DNA from: Rhodobacteraceae bacterium UBA6213
Lineage (GTDB): Bacteria; Pseudomonadota; Alphaproteobacteria; Rhodobacterales; Rhodobacteraceae
DNA length: 32,503 nt
Direction: 5' to 3'
NCBI GenBank assembly: GCA_002421605.1
Contig: DISJ01000008.1
Span: 1-32,503, forward strand
The position numbers and the translations under genes are program-made. This document shows positions 14,896 to 24,183 of the stretch, one piece after another. Below the pieces are notes generated by a model. That model did no database searches. It was given only the letters and a program-made list of their open reading frames with translations, and had not been told where the DNA came from. Positions within the stretch are counted from its first letter, which is position 1, and the number at the start of each line of letters is the position of its first letter.

Positions 14896-17380
14896 CTTCC
14901 TCATCCTCACCGGGATCGTTGCGCACAAGGCGCGGGTCAGGGGGGGCGGGCGCAGGCGACGCGGGTTCGCTGGCCGTTGCGGCTTCGGGTGCGGGGGCGG
15001 GCTTGCGCGGCGGGGCGCGCAGGGTTTCGGGATTGCGCAGCCACAGATCACGCTGCGGGAACGGAATCTCGATCCCCTCACGCGCGAAGGCGGCGGCGAT
15101 CTGGTGATGCATTTCCGAGGCTGTGACCAACTTGAAATTGACATCCGACAGGATCGCGCGGATCTCAAAATCAATACCGTCGGCGCCAAAACCCATGAAA
15201 AACGCCCGTGGTTCGGGGTTTAGCATCACCAACGGATGCGCATGCGCGATATCGAGCAAAATCTTCTCGATCTTGCGGGTATCACTGCCATAGGCGGCCG
15301 AAACCTTGACGATCACCCGTCCGGTCAGATTGCCCCGCGTCCAGTTTGTCACCTGCGAGGTGATGAAATCGGCGTTAGGAATGATCACATCGGTGCGGTC
15401 GAAGGTTTCGATCCGCGTCGAGCGCACCGAGATCGCGCGCACGATGCCCTGATTGCCGCCGACCTCGATCCAGTCACCTTCCGAAATCGGTCGCTCGATC
15501 AGCAGGATGATACCTGAGACGAAGTTTGAAACGATGTTCTGCAAACCAAAACCGATGCCGACCGATAGTGCACCTGCAACAATCGCAAGCGATGACAGGT
15601 CGATCCCCGCCGAGGTGATCGCAACCAGCGCGGCCAGAAACATACCGACATAGCCAAGCCCCGAGCTGATCGCGTTCTGAGAGCCTTTGTCGAGCCGCGT
15701 CTTGGGCATCACCGAGGTTTTCAGCGCCGATTGCATCAGCCGCGTTAGCGCATAACCCGCGGAAAAGACGATGGCAAAAGTCAAAAATGCAGCAGGCGAA
15801 ATGCGTGTGCCGCCAATCGACACCCCGGCGCGGAAGCTTTCCCACACCTCTAGCAGATCGGATGGCCGCGCCCCCCAGATCAGCGCCAGCAGCGGCACCG
15901 CCGCCAGTGCCAGCACAAAACCCATCAGCACCGGCACCAAAGCATCGCGCGCGGCACTTTCTGAGCGCATGGCCAGTGCGTAAATATCGGCTGCAAAGCT
16001 TTGCAGCACCATCAGCGTCGCCACCAAGCCCAGCGACAAAAGCGTGGGCCAGATCAGCGCGTTCGCGGCGCTGATATAACCCACGGCCGCCAGCGTCGGC
16101 GCTACCACTGCCACCGCGATCGAGGCATTGCCGATGCCGCGCGTCAAGCGCGTGCGCAACGTCGACTCGGGCGTTTCAGAGGCAGCGGTGCGGCTATGGC
16201 GGCGCATCAATTGGCCAAAGCGGAACAGCAGGATTGCCGCCAGCACCACCAGCGGCAACTGGATCACCGCGGCGGCCGCATCGGTGGTTTGTTCCGGCAC
16301 CACCATGGGCGCGTCGCCACGCAACATGCCCACCGCCAGCGCCATGCCTGCAAAAGGCACAACGCCCGCCTGAATAAAGCCCTGCACCGCAAAAAGCAGG
16401 CCCGTCATTGTAACCAGAAAACGCCCCTCGGCGCGCCGCTCCGGCAACAGCGTCAGCGGTGCATCCTCGCCGCCCTCGCGCGGAAAGACCCGCCCCCCCA
16501 GCCACCACGCGGTCAGCACCAGCAACCCGGCAAAGGGCAATTCTTCCAGAATCGCTGTGCCGCGGGTGCCAAAAAGGCCCGTGGCCTGCAACGCCGCCAC
16601 CAGTGCCAGCACCCCCGCCATCGGCAACAGAATCTGCCCTAGTGACACCAGCGACGCCAACACTTGCCGCCCACGCATCGAGGTCAGCCGGACAAGGTGT
16701 TCTGACAGCGTTTCCATCCAGCCGCGCCCGCGCCAAAGCAGAACCCCCGCGACAAGCAGATAAAACGCGATTGCCGGCGCATTGTTCTTGAGTTGCACCA
16801 ACCCGTCTTCCGCTTCGATACGGTCGAGGATTTCGTTGCTCACCGCTTTTGCAGCACCGCTTAGCGCCACAAAGGCGGCAGGCCAGTTGGCCGGATTAAG
16901 CGGAGTTGGGGACAGCTTCAGCAGCGCGTCAGCCTGCCGAATCCGCAAGATCGAGTCGATTTCGCGGATGATGCCGTCGGCGCGGCTCCATGCCTCGACC
17001 GCGGCCAAGCCCGGCGCTTGCAGCTTTGCCAGCTGGTCGTTTAGCTCGACCCTTCGCTGCGCGATTTCTGGTGCTTCGACCGCACCTGCCTCGGGCACGG
17101 CCCCTAATGCCGCGATCTGGCCCTTCAGCGTCTCGATCCGTGCCTTGTCGGCAACTTGTGCTGCGGCGAACTGGCTGCGCCAGTTGACGATTTCGGTGCG
17201 AAGCTGGCTTAGCGTCAGGTCCGACGCGCGCGCCGCCGCCACGCTGTCCTCGGCACGGGTGGCAACGCGGGACCAGACCGTCAGGTTCGGCGTCGTCTCC
17301 TGCGCAAGCAGCGGTGCCGCAAGCCCGACGATCAGCATCAGCGCCACAAGCCAGCGGGTCAGGGTCGAACGTTGGATCAT
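14888..17380 (-). CDS. DUF3772 / MscS-family mechanosensitive channel
   Basis: The protein has 830 aa. It has a signal peptide (LVALMLIVGLAAPLLAQE), then a periplasmic helical N-terminal region with the DUF3772 look (to about residue 200), many membrane segments, and a C-terminal MscS domain. The last membrane helix and beta domain read SVGIGFGLQNIVSNFVSGII, LLIERPISEGDWIEVGGNQG and IPNADFITSQVTNWT. The tail is acidic and Pro-rich. MscS channels open under membrane tension and release solutes on osmotic downshift; the large-periplasmic-domain type is known from proteobacteria. The start overlaps the cysK stop by 4 nt and the end overlaps alaX, placing it in one transcription unit. Confidence 0.92.
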   Translation of the reverse strand: MIQRSTLTRWLVALMLIVGLAAPLLAQETTPNLTVWSRVATRAEDSVAAARASDLTLSQLRTEIVNWRSQFAAAQVADKARIETLKGQIAALGAVPEAGAVEAPEIAQRRVELNDQLAKLQAPGLAAVEAWSRADGIIREIDSILRIRQADALLKLSPTPLNPANWPAAFVALSGAAKAVSNEILDRIEAEDGLVQLKNNAPAIAFYLLVAGVLLWRGRGWMETLSEHLVRLTSMRGRQVLASLVSLGQILLPMAGVLALVAALQATGLFGTRGTAILEELPFAGLLVLTAWWLGGRVFPREGGEDAPLTLLPERRAEGRFLVTMTGLLFAVQGFIQAGVVPFAGMALAVGMLRGDAPMVVPEQTTDAAAAVIQLPLVVLAAILLFRFGQLMRRHSRTAASETPESTLRTRLTRGIGNASIAVAVVAPTLAAVGYISAANALIWPTLLSLGLVATLMVLQSFAADIYALAMRSESAARDALVPVLMGFVLALAAVPLLALIWGARPSDLLEVWESFRAGVSIGGTRISPAAFLTFAIVFSAGYALTRLMQSALKTSVMPKTRLDKGSQNAISSGLGYVGMFLAALVAITSAGIDLSSLAIVAGALSVGIGFGLQNIVSNFVSGIILLIERPISEGDWIEVGGNQGIVRAISVRSTRIETFDRTDVIIPNADFITSQVTNWTRGNLTGRVIVKVSAAYGSDTRKIEKILLDIAHAHPLVMLNPEPRAFFMGFGADGIDFEIRAILSDVNFKLVTASEMHHQIAAAFAREGIEIPFPQRDLWLRNPETLRAPPRKPAPAPEAATASEPASPAPAPPDPRLVRNDPGEDEEDD

Positions 17381-18408
17381 CCTTCATACACCTCGGGCAG
17401 CGCGCGCGCCGCCCCATCAAGCCAGCCCGGAACCGGCAAATTGCGCGCACGCAGGAAATCGGGGTTGAACAGTTTTGATTGATAGCGCGTGCCGTAATCG
17501 CACAGCACTGTCACGATCGTATGCCCCGGCCCCATTTCGCGCGCCATGCGAATGGCACCCGCCACGTTGACGCCAGACGAGCCGCCAAGGCAAAGCCCCT
17601 CGTCGGCCAACAGCGAGAATACCACCGGCAATGCCTCGGTATCGGGCACGGTCCAGCTCATATCAGGGCGCATGCCTTCGAGGTTGGCGGTAATGCGCCC
17701 TTGCCCGATACCTTCGGTGATCGAACTGCCCTGCCCGCGCAACTCGCCCGTTGTGTAATAGCTGTGCAGCGCCGCGCCCTCCGGGTCAGCAAGGCCGATC
17801 TTGACGCCATTGGGCTGCAAGGCCATCGCCACCCCTGCCAGCGTGCCGCCCGAGCCCACCGCGCAGACAAAGCCATCGACCCGACCGCCGGTTTGCTCCC
17901 AGATTTCCGGGCCGGTGGTTTCCAGATGCGCTTGCCGGTTGGCAACATTGTCAAACTGGTTCGCCCAGATCGCGCCGTTTGGTTCGGTTTTCGCCAGTGC
18001 CGCCGCGAGACGGCCCGAATAGCGCACGTAATTGTTGGGCTTTGCATAGGCCGCCGCCGGCACTTGTACCAGTTCGGCACCCGCCAGCCGCAGCATGTCC
18101 TTTTTTTCCTGGCTTTGGGTTTCGGGGATCACGATCACCGTGCGAAACCCCATACTGGCCCCCACCAACGCCAAACCGATGCCGGTATTGCCTGCCGTGC
18201 CTTCCACAATCGTGCCACCGGGGCCAAGTGCACCGCGGGCAATCGCATCGCGAATGATGAACAGCGCGGCGCGGTCCTTGATGGACTGGCCTGGGTTCAT
18301 GAACTCGGCCTTGCCCAGAATCTCGCACCCCGTTGCCTCAGATGCCGCGCGCAAACGGATCAGCGGCGTGTTTCCTATCGAGGTGGCAAGATCGCTGCAG
18401 ATGCGCAT
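17377..18408 (-). CDS. cysK: Cysteine synthase (O-acetylserine sulfhydrylase)
   Basis: The protein has 343 aa and is a fold type II PLP enzyme. Lys44 in NPGQSIKDRAA is the PLP lysine, EGTAGNTG (69-76) binds substrate, and the glycine-rich phosphate loop is VGSGGTLAGV. It makes cysteine from O-acetylserine and sulfide. It lies 55 bp after trgB; in R. sphaeroides cysK lies beside trgAB and contributes to high-level tellurite resistance, as I recall from the published locus. AAGGA sits about 7 nt before the ATG. It overlaps the following channel gene by 4 nt. CysM or cystathionine beta-synthase-like activity cannot be excluded from sequence alone. Confidence 0.88.
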   Translation of the reverse strand: MRICSDLATSIGNTPLIRLRAASEATGCEILGKAEFMNPGQSIKDRAALFIIRDAIARGALGPGGTIVEGTAGNTGIGLALVGASMGFRTVIVIPETQSQEKKDMLRLAGAELVQVPAAAYAKPNNYVRYSGRLAAALAKTEPNGAIWANQFDNVANRQAHLETTGPEIWEQTGGRVDGFVCAVGSGGTLAGVAMALQPNGVKIGLADPEGAALHSYYTTGELRGQGSSITEGIGQGRITANLEGMRPDMSWTVPDTEALPVVFSLLADEGLCLGGSSGVNVAGAIRMAREMGPGHTIVTVLCDYGTRYQSKLFNPDFLRARNLPVPGWLDGAARALPEVYEG

Positions 18409-18463
18409 GAAGGTTCCTTTTGCGGCAAGTTTAGTAAAGACTTAAGCTGGAGCTGACGCGGTC

Positions 18464-19609
18464 TCAACCCCTTAGGTCCGGCATCGCTTGCACGCGCAAG
18501 GCCGCGCGGCGCGGCGCCAGCCACAATAGCATCACCCAAAGCGGCCCGGTGGCAATTTCGCCCGTGTCCATTAATGCCTCGGCCTCGCCGAACTCTAGCA
18601 CATGGCTGCGGATATCTTCGCCCTCATGGGTCAACCCGCCCGTCCCGGCGATGCCATCGGGCAGATCGCAAAGCGCCAGAAAGCTGTAAACGAATTCGGT
18701 CTTGGCACCCGGAGAGGGGTAAAACCGCGGCCCCGCGATCAGATCGCCCAGCACCAGCCCCGCTTCTTCGGCCGCTTCGCGCCGTGCCGCCGCCTCGGGC
18801 GTTTCGCCTGCATCCACCCGCCCGGCGATCGGCTCCAAAAGCCACGGGTTGGCATCGCCGCGCGCCAATGGCGCAATGCGAAACTGCTCGACCAGCAGCA
18901 CCCGGTCGCGCTGCGGATCATAGGCCAAAATCACCACCACATCGGTCGAGACAAAGGCGGTGCGCTCGATCGGGGCCAACATTGTGCCGTCAAAGCCGCG
19001 ATGACGCAGCCGGTAAAGCTCGAGTGAAAAGAACCCCGCATGCTCCAGATGCTGCGCTTCGATCACCACATCGCCCGGTGCGCTTTGGCGCCGCCGCGTG
19101 GCGGGCACCGGGGCACGGGCGCGTACCCGCGACGCTGCGCGCGCCAGAACCGAAGGATAGCGCGCCAGTGCCGACTCGGGCGCCACCTTCCCGATACCCG
19201 CCATGAAATCGACCGCTGCTTCGCTCACCACCTCGCCCCAACGGGCCGCCCAATCGGCCAGCACCCAAGGCGCACCTTCGCGCCAGCGACCGGCGTCGGC
19301 AAAATAAACCCGCGCGGGCACCGCCCTGCCCTCGGCCCTCACTTCCACTTCATGGATCGCGAAGGCAAAACCCGCTTCGTAATAATCAAGCCGCTCGGCA
19401 TCGGCGGTGTTCAACCCGCGCACCAGCACCCCTTGCACGCCCTCGCCCCCCGCGCACAGCAGTGGGAACGGCCTGCCACCACCCTCTGCCTCGGCCTGGC
19501 GCACCGTGTGGGCGGGTAGAAACGCGGGCACCATCGCCACCTCTCGGCCCAACACCGCCGTCAGCAAGGGTGGGTGGCAAAGCGTTCCGTAAAAAAAGAA
19601 ATCCACCAT
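18464..19609 (-). CDS. trgB: TrgB-like protein: gamma-glutamylcyclotransferase-like domain fused to Nudix hydrolase
   Basis: The protein has 381 aa and two enzyme-like parts. Residues 1 to about 130 resemble the gamma-glutamylcyclotransferase/AIG2 fold (FFYGTLCHPPLL, later RLDYYEAGF). Residues about 190-370 are a Nudix hydrolase of the ADP-ribose pyrophosphatase type, with a complete Nudix box from Gly263 (GETPEAAARREAAEEAG within it) and an upstream LLVEQFRIAP segment. The start at 19609 shares one base with the trgA stop (TGATG), a coupled arrangement. The gene order trgA-trgB-cysK is that of the R. sphaeroides tellurite resistance locus, and the symbol is given on that basis. The biochemical role in tellurite resistance is not established. 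Confidence 0.85.
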   Translation of the reverse strand: MVDFFFYGTLCHPPLLTAVLGREVAMVPAFLPAHTVRQAEAEGGGRPFPLLCAGGEGVQGVLVRGLNTADAERLDYYEAGFAFAIHEVEVRAEGRAVPARVYFADAGRWREGAPWVLADWAARWGEVVSEAAVDFMAGIGKVAPESALARYPSVLARAASRVRARAPVPATRRRQSAPGDVVIEAQHLEHAGFFSLELYRLRHRGFDGTMLAPIERTAFVSTDVVVILAYDPQRDRVLLVEQFRIAPLARGDANPWLLEPIAGRVDAGETPEAAARREAAEEAGLVLGDLIAGPRFYPSPGAKTEFVYSFLALCDLPDGIAGTGGLTHEGEDIRSHVLEFGEAEALMDTGEIATGPLWVMLLWLAPRRAALRVQAMPDLRG

Positions 19610-20049
19610 CAGCGCCAGCGCCGCGCGGCCATTTCGGCGAAGATGCCGGTCACCAAACCGCCCACCACCAACGTTGCCGCAATCGAGGTTTCGGCCAAGG
19701 GGCGCGCAAAGCCGATTGCCAGTGCCACGATATCGACCACAGCCTCGGTGGGCGCATCGTAATGGCGTGCCCAAGCCAGCTTGAACATCTGCATCACCGC
19801 CAGCACCAGCACCGCACCAATCACCATATAAATAGATGCGCGAAACCCAGCCAACATGCTTGAGGCATAGCCGCCCCCGGCCCGCGCTCCACATTCGCGC
19901 CAACCCACAAACACCGCTACCGGCACAGTTACCGCGAATGCGATGATCGTCGCGCGCAAGCCCGGCTCATCGGCCCGCAAAAGCCATAGCGCGGCAGCGC
20001 CGGTTAGCGCCATGAACAAAGCGGCGAAAAGCTTGGCGGCGGTTGGCAT
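19609..20049 (-). CDS. trgA: TrgA family membrane protein (tellurite resistance)
   Basis: The protein has 146 aa and is small and hydrophobic, with four to five predicted membrane segments (LFAALFMALTGAAALWLL, IIAFAVTVPVAVFVGW, MVIGAVLVLAVMQMF, SIAATLVVGGLVTGIF). The N-terminus MPTAAKLFAA and the size match TrgA. The start at 20049 has a purine-rich AAGGGGG about 8 nt upstream; a longer frame upstream looks non-coding. It is directly coupled to trgB. TrgA was identified in R. sphaeroides as needed for high tellurite resistance; its mechanism is unknown. Confidence 0.87.
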   Translation of the reverse strand: MPTAAKLFAALFMALTGAAALWLLRADEPGLRATIIAFAVTVPVAVFVGWRECGARAGGGYASSMLAGFRASIYMVIGAVLVLAVMQMFKLAWARHYDAPTEAVVDIVALAIGFARPLAETSIAATLVVGGLVTGIFAEMAARRWR

Positions 20050-20142
20050 CGCGTGCCCCCTTCGGGTTGCTTTCGCGCAGTTTTCCCCAGCATTGCGCAC
20101 AGTGCAAGGGGCGAAGACCATTCGCCCCAAAATGGCGGCAAT

Positions 20143-21549
20143 TCAGCCGCGCCTAAAGCCCGCTAGCGCCGTTAGCGCGCGCGCGCGCCCTTCGGCCAAT
20201 CCGACCACGGGCCGAGGGCGCGGGGCCGCCGCCTCTGTTCGCCATTGGCGCGGTGCAGCTGCATGAAAAGCCTCCGCTCCCGGTTGCCCCGGTTCCAGCC
20301 ACCAGCGGCGGTATTTTCCATCGGGGTCAAACTTCGCCGCCTGCGTTGCAGGGTTGAAGATGCGAAAATACGGCGTGGCATCGGGGCCACAGCCCGCCAC
20401 CCACTGCCACCCCATCGCGTTCGATGCACCATCCCAATCAACAAGGCAGTCGGCAAACCACGCAAGCCCCACCCGCCAATCTGTCAAAAGATGCTTGGTC
20501 AGATAGCTTGCCACCACCATGCGCACGCGGTTGTGCATATGCCCGGTCGCATAAAGCTCGCGCATCGCGGCATCCACCAGCGGTTCGCCGGTTTCGCCGC
20601 GCCGCCACGCCTCGGCGTCATCATTATCGCCCCGCCAGGGAAAGGCATCCCAGCCGGGTCGCCACGCGCGCCTGTCCAGATCGGGGAAGTGATACATCAG
20701 ATGGGCTGCAAATTCGCGCCAGACCAATTGGCGCAGGAATGGCTCGGCCCCAGCCGCGCCTTCGTGCAGCGCCCGCAGCACCGCATGCCAGGCTTGCCGC
20801 ACACCAATTTCGCCAAACGCCAGATGCGCCGACAGCCCCGAGGTGCCATCCAGCGCCGGAAAATCGCGCGCTTCATCGTAGCGCGCCAAGCCGTCGCGCA
20901 GAAACTCCGCCAGCCGGTCTGCGGCGGCATGCTCGCCCACGCTCGCGTGCCGCGCCAACACCGCGCCGCCGCGCGCAACCCCGGCATCAAGGCGCCACGC
21001 TGCCAAGCTATCGCTCTGGGGAAAGATCGGGGGGGTGGGCAAAGCCCTGGGTGCGCCAAGCGGTGGCGCCACGCCGCGTGCCGCGATCGCGCGCCAGAAG
21101 GGCGTGTAAACGCGGTATGGCCCGCCTGCCCCTGTCTGCACCTGCCAAGGCTCGGCCAAAAGCGTACCGGCGTGGCTTTTCACCGCCATGCCCTCACCCC
21201 GCAGCGCCGCCTTTACCCGCCGGTCGCGCGCCATTTCGGCAGGCGTGTAAAGCCGCCCCCAATGCAGCGCGCTTGCGCCGGTTTCAGCTATGATAGCGCG
21301 CAGCACCGCCAACGCATCGCCGCGCCGTAAAATCAGCCGCTGACCGCTTGTCTGCAGTTGCGCATCCAGTGCCGCCAACCCCTGCCCCAGCCGCCAGCGC
21401 GCCGCAGCGCCCATGGCTTCGGTTTCAGCGTCAAGTACGAACAGGCAGACGATTGGCCGCCCACCCTGCGCCGCCGCAGCAAGCGCCGGATTATCGGCCA
21501 GCCGCAGATCACGGCGAAACCACATCAGCGCGGGTGGCGCGCCATTCAT
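20143..21549 (-). CDS. Deoxyribodipyrimidine photolyase (cryptochrome/photolyase family)
   Basis: The protein has 468 aa. The N-terminal Rossmann antenna domain begins with WFRRDLRLADNPAL. The C-terminal FAD domain contains FLRQLVWREFAAHLMYHFPD, TGEPLVDAAMRELYATGHMH, NRVRMVVASYLTKHLL and DWDGASNAMGWQWVAGCGPD, all characteristic of class I CPD photolyases. The enzyme uses blue light and FADH- to split pyrimidine dimers. Start ATG 21549 gives the usual short N-terminus; a GTG at 21582 would add 11 residues. It follows the aminotransferase gene by about 50 bp and precedes trgA by 93 bp on the same strand. CPD versus other specificity is not decided. Confidence 0.92.
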   Translation of the reverse strand: MNGAPPALMWFRRDLRLADNPALAAAAQGGRPIVCLFVLDAETEAMGAAARWRLGQGLAALDAQLQTSGQRLILRRGDALAVLRAIIAETGASALHWGRLYTPAEMARDRRVKAALRGEGMAVKSHAGTLLAEPWQVQTGAGGPYRVYTPFWRAIAARGVAPPLGAPRALPTPPIFPQSDSLAAWRLDAGVARGGAVLARHASVGEHAAADRLAEFLRDGLARYDEARDFPALDGTSGLSAHLAFGEIGVRQAWHAVLRALHEGAAGAEPFLRQLVWREFAAHLMYHFPDLDRRAWRPGWDAFPWRGDNDDAEAWRRGETGEPLVDAAMRELYATGHMHNRVRMVVASYLTKHLLTDWRVGLAWFADCLVDWDGASNAMGWQWVAGCGPDATPYFRIFNPATQAAKFDPDGKYRRWWLEPGQPGAEAFHAAAPRQWRTEAAAPRPRPVVGLAEGRARALTALAGFRRG

Positions 21550-21598
21550 CGGGCCGTTGTCATTGCCATGTCGCCCCCGCACCGGGCGCCGGGCCCGT

Positions 21599-22834
21599 TC
21601 AAAGCACGCGGCCGAGCGCCGCGATCAGGCGCGCCACATCCTCGCCGCTAGTGTAATGCACCGCCGAAAGCCGCAGCACGCCTTGGCCCACGTCCACCCC
21701 CATCGCTTCAAGCGGGCGGCGGGCGTAAAAATCGCCCGCCCAGCAGTTGATACCTTCACGCGCCAGCGCCTCTGACACAGGTTCCGCATCGCGTTCCAGT
21801 GCCACCGCCACAGTGGGTGCGCGCCGCGCCGCGTCACGCGGGCCGATCAGGCGCAGATCGTTACGATCCGCCAGAAAATCGAGCAGCGGTGCGATCACCG
21901 CCACTTCTTGCGCGCGCATCAGGTCGTGCACGGCAGCGGCGCGCTTGGCGGCATCCGGCTCTGGTGCAAAGTGGTGCGCGTGCAGATTGTCGAAATAATC
22001 CGCGATTCCGGCGGAGGCGGCGATTTGCGCATGGTCGGGCCCTGCGGGCGTGAAACGCTTGTAAAGCGTATCGCCGTTGAACCAGTGCGCCTGATTGGGC
22101 AACCGCTCACCCAAGGCGCGGCGGATCACCATGATGCCCTGATGCGGGCCAAAGACCTTGTAGGCCGAGAACAGATAAATGTCGGCGCCCAGCGCGGCCA
22201 CATTCGGTAGCCCGTGTGGCGCATAGCTTACGCCATCAACGCAAGTGACCGCGCCGGCGGCATGTGCCATCGCCACGATCTCAGCGACCGGGTTGATTTC
22301 GCCCACCACGTTCGAGCAATGGGGAAACGCCACCAGCGCCACCCGCCCGTCAGCCAACAATGGCGCAAGCCGCGCGGGGTCTAGGTGGCCGGTGCGCGGG
22401 TCAATCTGCCATTCGCGGATTTCGACCCCATCCTCGGCCAGCCGCCGCCACGCGCCCGAATTTGCCTCGTGGTCCTGATTGGTTACCACGACCGTCTCGC
22501 CCGGCTTTAGCGCGCGGCGAAACGCCTGCGCCAGCACATAGGTATTGGCGCTGGTCGAAGGGCCAAAGCTTAGCTCATCATGCGCCACCCCCATCATCGC
22601 AGCCAGCCGGGTTCGTGCCTCGTCCATCTCTTCACCGCCCGCTTGCGCGGCGGCGTAGGGCGCGTAGGGTTGCACCTTGCGGCTGCGATAAAACCGGGTC
22701 AACCGTTCGATCACCGGCGCGCAGGCGTACGATCCGCCTGCATTCTCGAAAAACGCCTGCGCGCAAAGGCCGGGTTGCGAAAAAGCGGGAAATTGCGCGC
22801 GCACATGGCGCATATCAAGTGCTGGCAGGGTCAC
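21599..22834 (-). CDS. Class V aminotransferase, cysteine desulfurase-like
   Basis: The protein has 411 aa and is a PLP enzyme of the NifS/SufS/CsdA superfamily. The PLP lysine is Lys226 in FSAYKVFGPHQG, the PLP-ring aspartate is Asp200 in CVDGVSYAPHG, and DHEAN (121-125) replaces the usual histidine motif region. Residues after 370 (INCWAGDFYA, then LRLSAVHYTSGEDV) fit the C-terminal domain. The start is GTG at 22834, supported by GAGGAG 6 nt upstream. The substrate is not clear: the family includes cysteine desulfurases and isopenicillin-N epimerase-like enzymes. Position ahead of photolyase, trgAB and cysK is compatible with sulfur metabolism. Confidence 0.82.
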   Translation of the reverse strand: MTLPALDMRHVRAQFPAFSQPGLCAQAFFENAGGSYACAPVIERLTRFYRSRKVQPYAPYAAAQAGGEEMDEARTRLAAMMGVAHDELSFGPSTSANTYVLAQAFRRALKPGETVVVTNQDHEANSGAWRRLAEDGVEIREWQIDPRTGHLDPARLAPLLADGRVALVAFPHCSNVVGEINPVAEIVAMAHAAGAVTCVDGVSYAPHGLPNVAALGADIYLFSAYKVFGPHQGIMVIRRALGERLPNQAHWFNGDTLYKRFTPAGPDHAQIAASAGIADYFDNLHAHHFAPEPDAAKRAAAVHDLMRAQEVAVIAPLLDFLADRNDLRLIGPRDAARRAPTVAVALERDAEPVSEALAREGINCWAGDFYARRPLEAMGVDVGQGVLRLSAVHYTSGEDVARLIAALGRVL

Positions 22835-23010
22835 CGGAGGCTCCTCATTCGGGCTGGCAGCGCCAAGACGGCGCGCGCGCCATCTGGCCTTGAGCGCCGG
22901 GCGGGGTCAAGGGCCTGCGCTCATGCAAATGCTTCCCTATTTTTGCTTGTTAGAAAGCCCCCTTGGCGCTAGCGTCTAGGCGATTTATCCCAAACCCGGA
23001 AAGGACGCCG

Positions 23011-24060
23011 ATGAAAACCACCACGTTCCTGCTGACCTCAGCTGCCATGCTTGCCCTTGCCCTTCCTGCTGGGGCCTCGGACCCGCAGCTTCTGGTATTC
23101 GACTGGGCCGGGTTTGAAGAGCCTGGTCTGTTTAGCACTTATGTCGAAAAATACGGCGATGCGCCCAGCTATAGCTTCTATGGCGACGACGACGAGGCAT
23201 TCCAAAAAATCGCCTCGGGTTTTCGCGCTGATGTGGCCCACCCATGTTCGCAGATGGTGTCGAAATACCGCGACGCCGGGCTGATCGAACCTTGGGACGT
23301 GAGCCGCATTCCCGAATTCGCCAATATCGACCCGAAGTTCCTTGCCTCGCCGATTTTCAAGGATGACACGGGCGTTTGGTATATTCCCAGCGATTGGGGC
23401 GCAACTGCGGTGGCCTATAACCCCGATCTGGTGCCCGCCGAAGATGTTGCCAGCCTGCAAGTGTTCCTAAGCCCAAAATATCAAGGTCGCACGTCGCTTC
23501 CCGATAGCGCGGACGACGTTTGGGCGCTGGCCTATCTTGCCACGGGTGTGACCGACTGGACGGTTATCTCGGACGAACAGTTCAAGGCCGCCGCCGACTG
23601 GCTGCGCGAGGCGCACAAAAACGTGGCCTCCTACTGGGCCGACCCGGCCGAGATGAGCCAGATCATGGCCTCTGGCGAGGTGCTTGTGGCCTGGTCTTGG
23701 AACGACGGCGTCGCCTACCTGCAAGACGATGGCTACCCGGTTGCCTTCCAGCGTGAAGCAGTCGAGGGCTCGTCAAGCTGGTTCTGCGGCTTCGTTAACC
23801 TCAAAGACGGGCCGGGCAGCGAAGACAAGATCTATGACTTCGTCAATTCGTGGCTGCGCCCCGACGCAGGCCCGGTACTGCTGGACACGATCGGCTATGG
23901 GCACACCAACACCCACGCGATGGCGCTGGTATCGCAGGAAGACCGCGAAACAGCCGGCCTGACCGATGTGAACGCCCCAGTTCTGGCGCAAACCCCGAAC
24001 GACCCGGCGATGCGCGAGCGTCAACTTGCCGAGTTCGAAATGATCAAGGCGGGCTTCTGA
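23011..24060 (+). CDS. Periplasmic substrate-binding protein, PotD-like (spermidine/putrescine ABC family)
   Basis: The protein has 349 aa, with a signal peptide (MKTTTFLLTSAAMLALALPA, then GAS). The mature part has the type II binding-protein look of PotD and relatives: QLLVFDWAGFEEPGLFSTYV, ADVAHPCSQMVSKYRDAGLI, WYIPSDWGATAVAYNPDLVP and IMASGEVLVAWSWNDGVAYL. It would capture polyamines or a related cation for an ABC importer. No permease or ATPase gene lies next to it in the window; it is flanked by a divergent aminotransferase and a terminator, so it is an orphan binding protein. ATG 23011 has GGAAAGGA about 7 nt upstream; an upstream in-frame extension lacks signal-peptide sense. Confidence 0.87.
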   Translation: MKTTTFLLTSAAMLALALPAGASDPQLLVFDWAGFEEPGLFSTYVEKYGDAPSYSFYGDDDEAFQKIASGFRADVAHPCSQMVSKYRDAGLIEPWDVSRIPEFANIDPKFLASPIFKDDTGVWYIPSDWGATAVAYNPDLVPAEDVASLQVFLSPKYQGRTSLPDSADDVWALAYLATGVTDWTVISDEQFKAAADWLREAHKNVASYWADPAEMSQIMASGEVLVAWSWNDGVAYLQDDGYPVAFQREAVEGSSSWFCGFVNLKDGPGSEDKIYDFVNSWLRPDAGPVLLDTIGYGHTNTHAMALVSQEDRETAGLTDVNAPVLAQTPNDPAMRERQLAEFEMIKAGF

Positions 24061-24083
24061 GCCTACCCACCCGCACAACAAAA

Positions 24084-24118
24084 ACGCCCGGCAGTAACGC
24101 TGCCGGGCGTATTTTTTT
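24084..24118. terminator. Strong bidirectional rho-independent terminator
   Basis: A perfect 10-bp stem (CGCCCGGCAG at 24085-24094 with CTGCCGGGCG at 24100-24109) and a 5-nt loop are followed by seven T (24112-24118) on the plus strand. Five A before the stem provide the T-run on the minus strand. It lies between the convergent binding-protein and LCCL-protein genes and probably serves both. Confidence 0.92.
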
Positions 24119-24183
24119 GCCAATCGCCTAGAACAATTCTCTGGCGCTGCGGGGAACGGCCCATGCCATTCCCCGCTCGTCCA

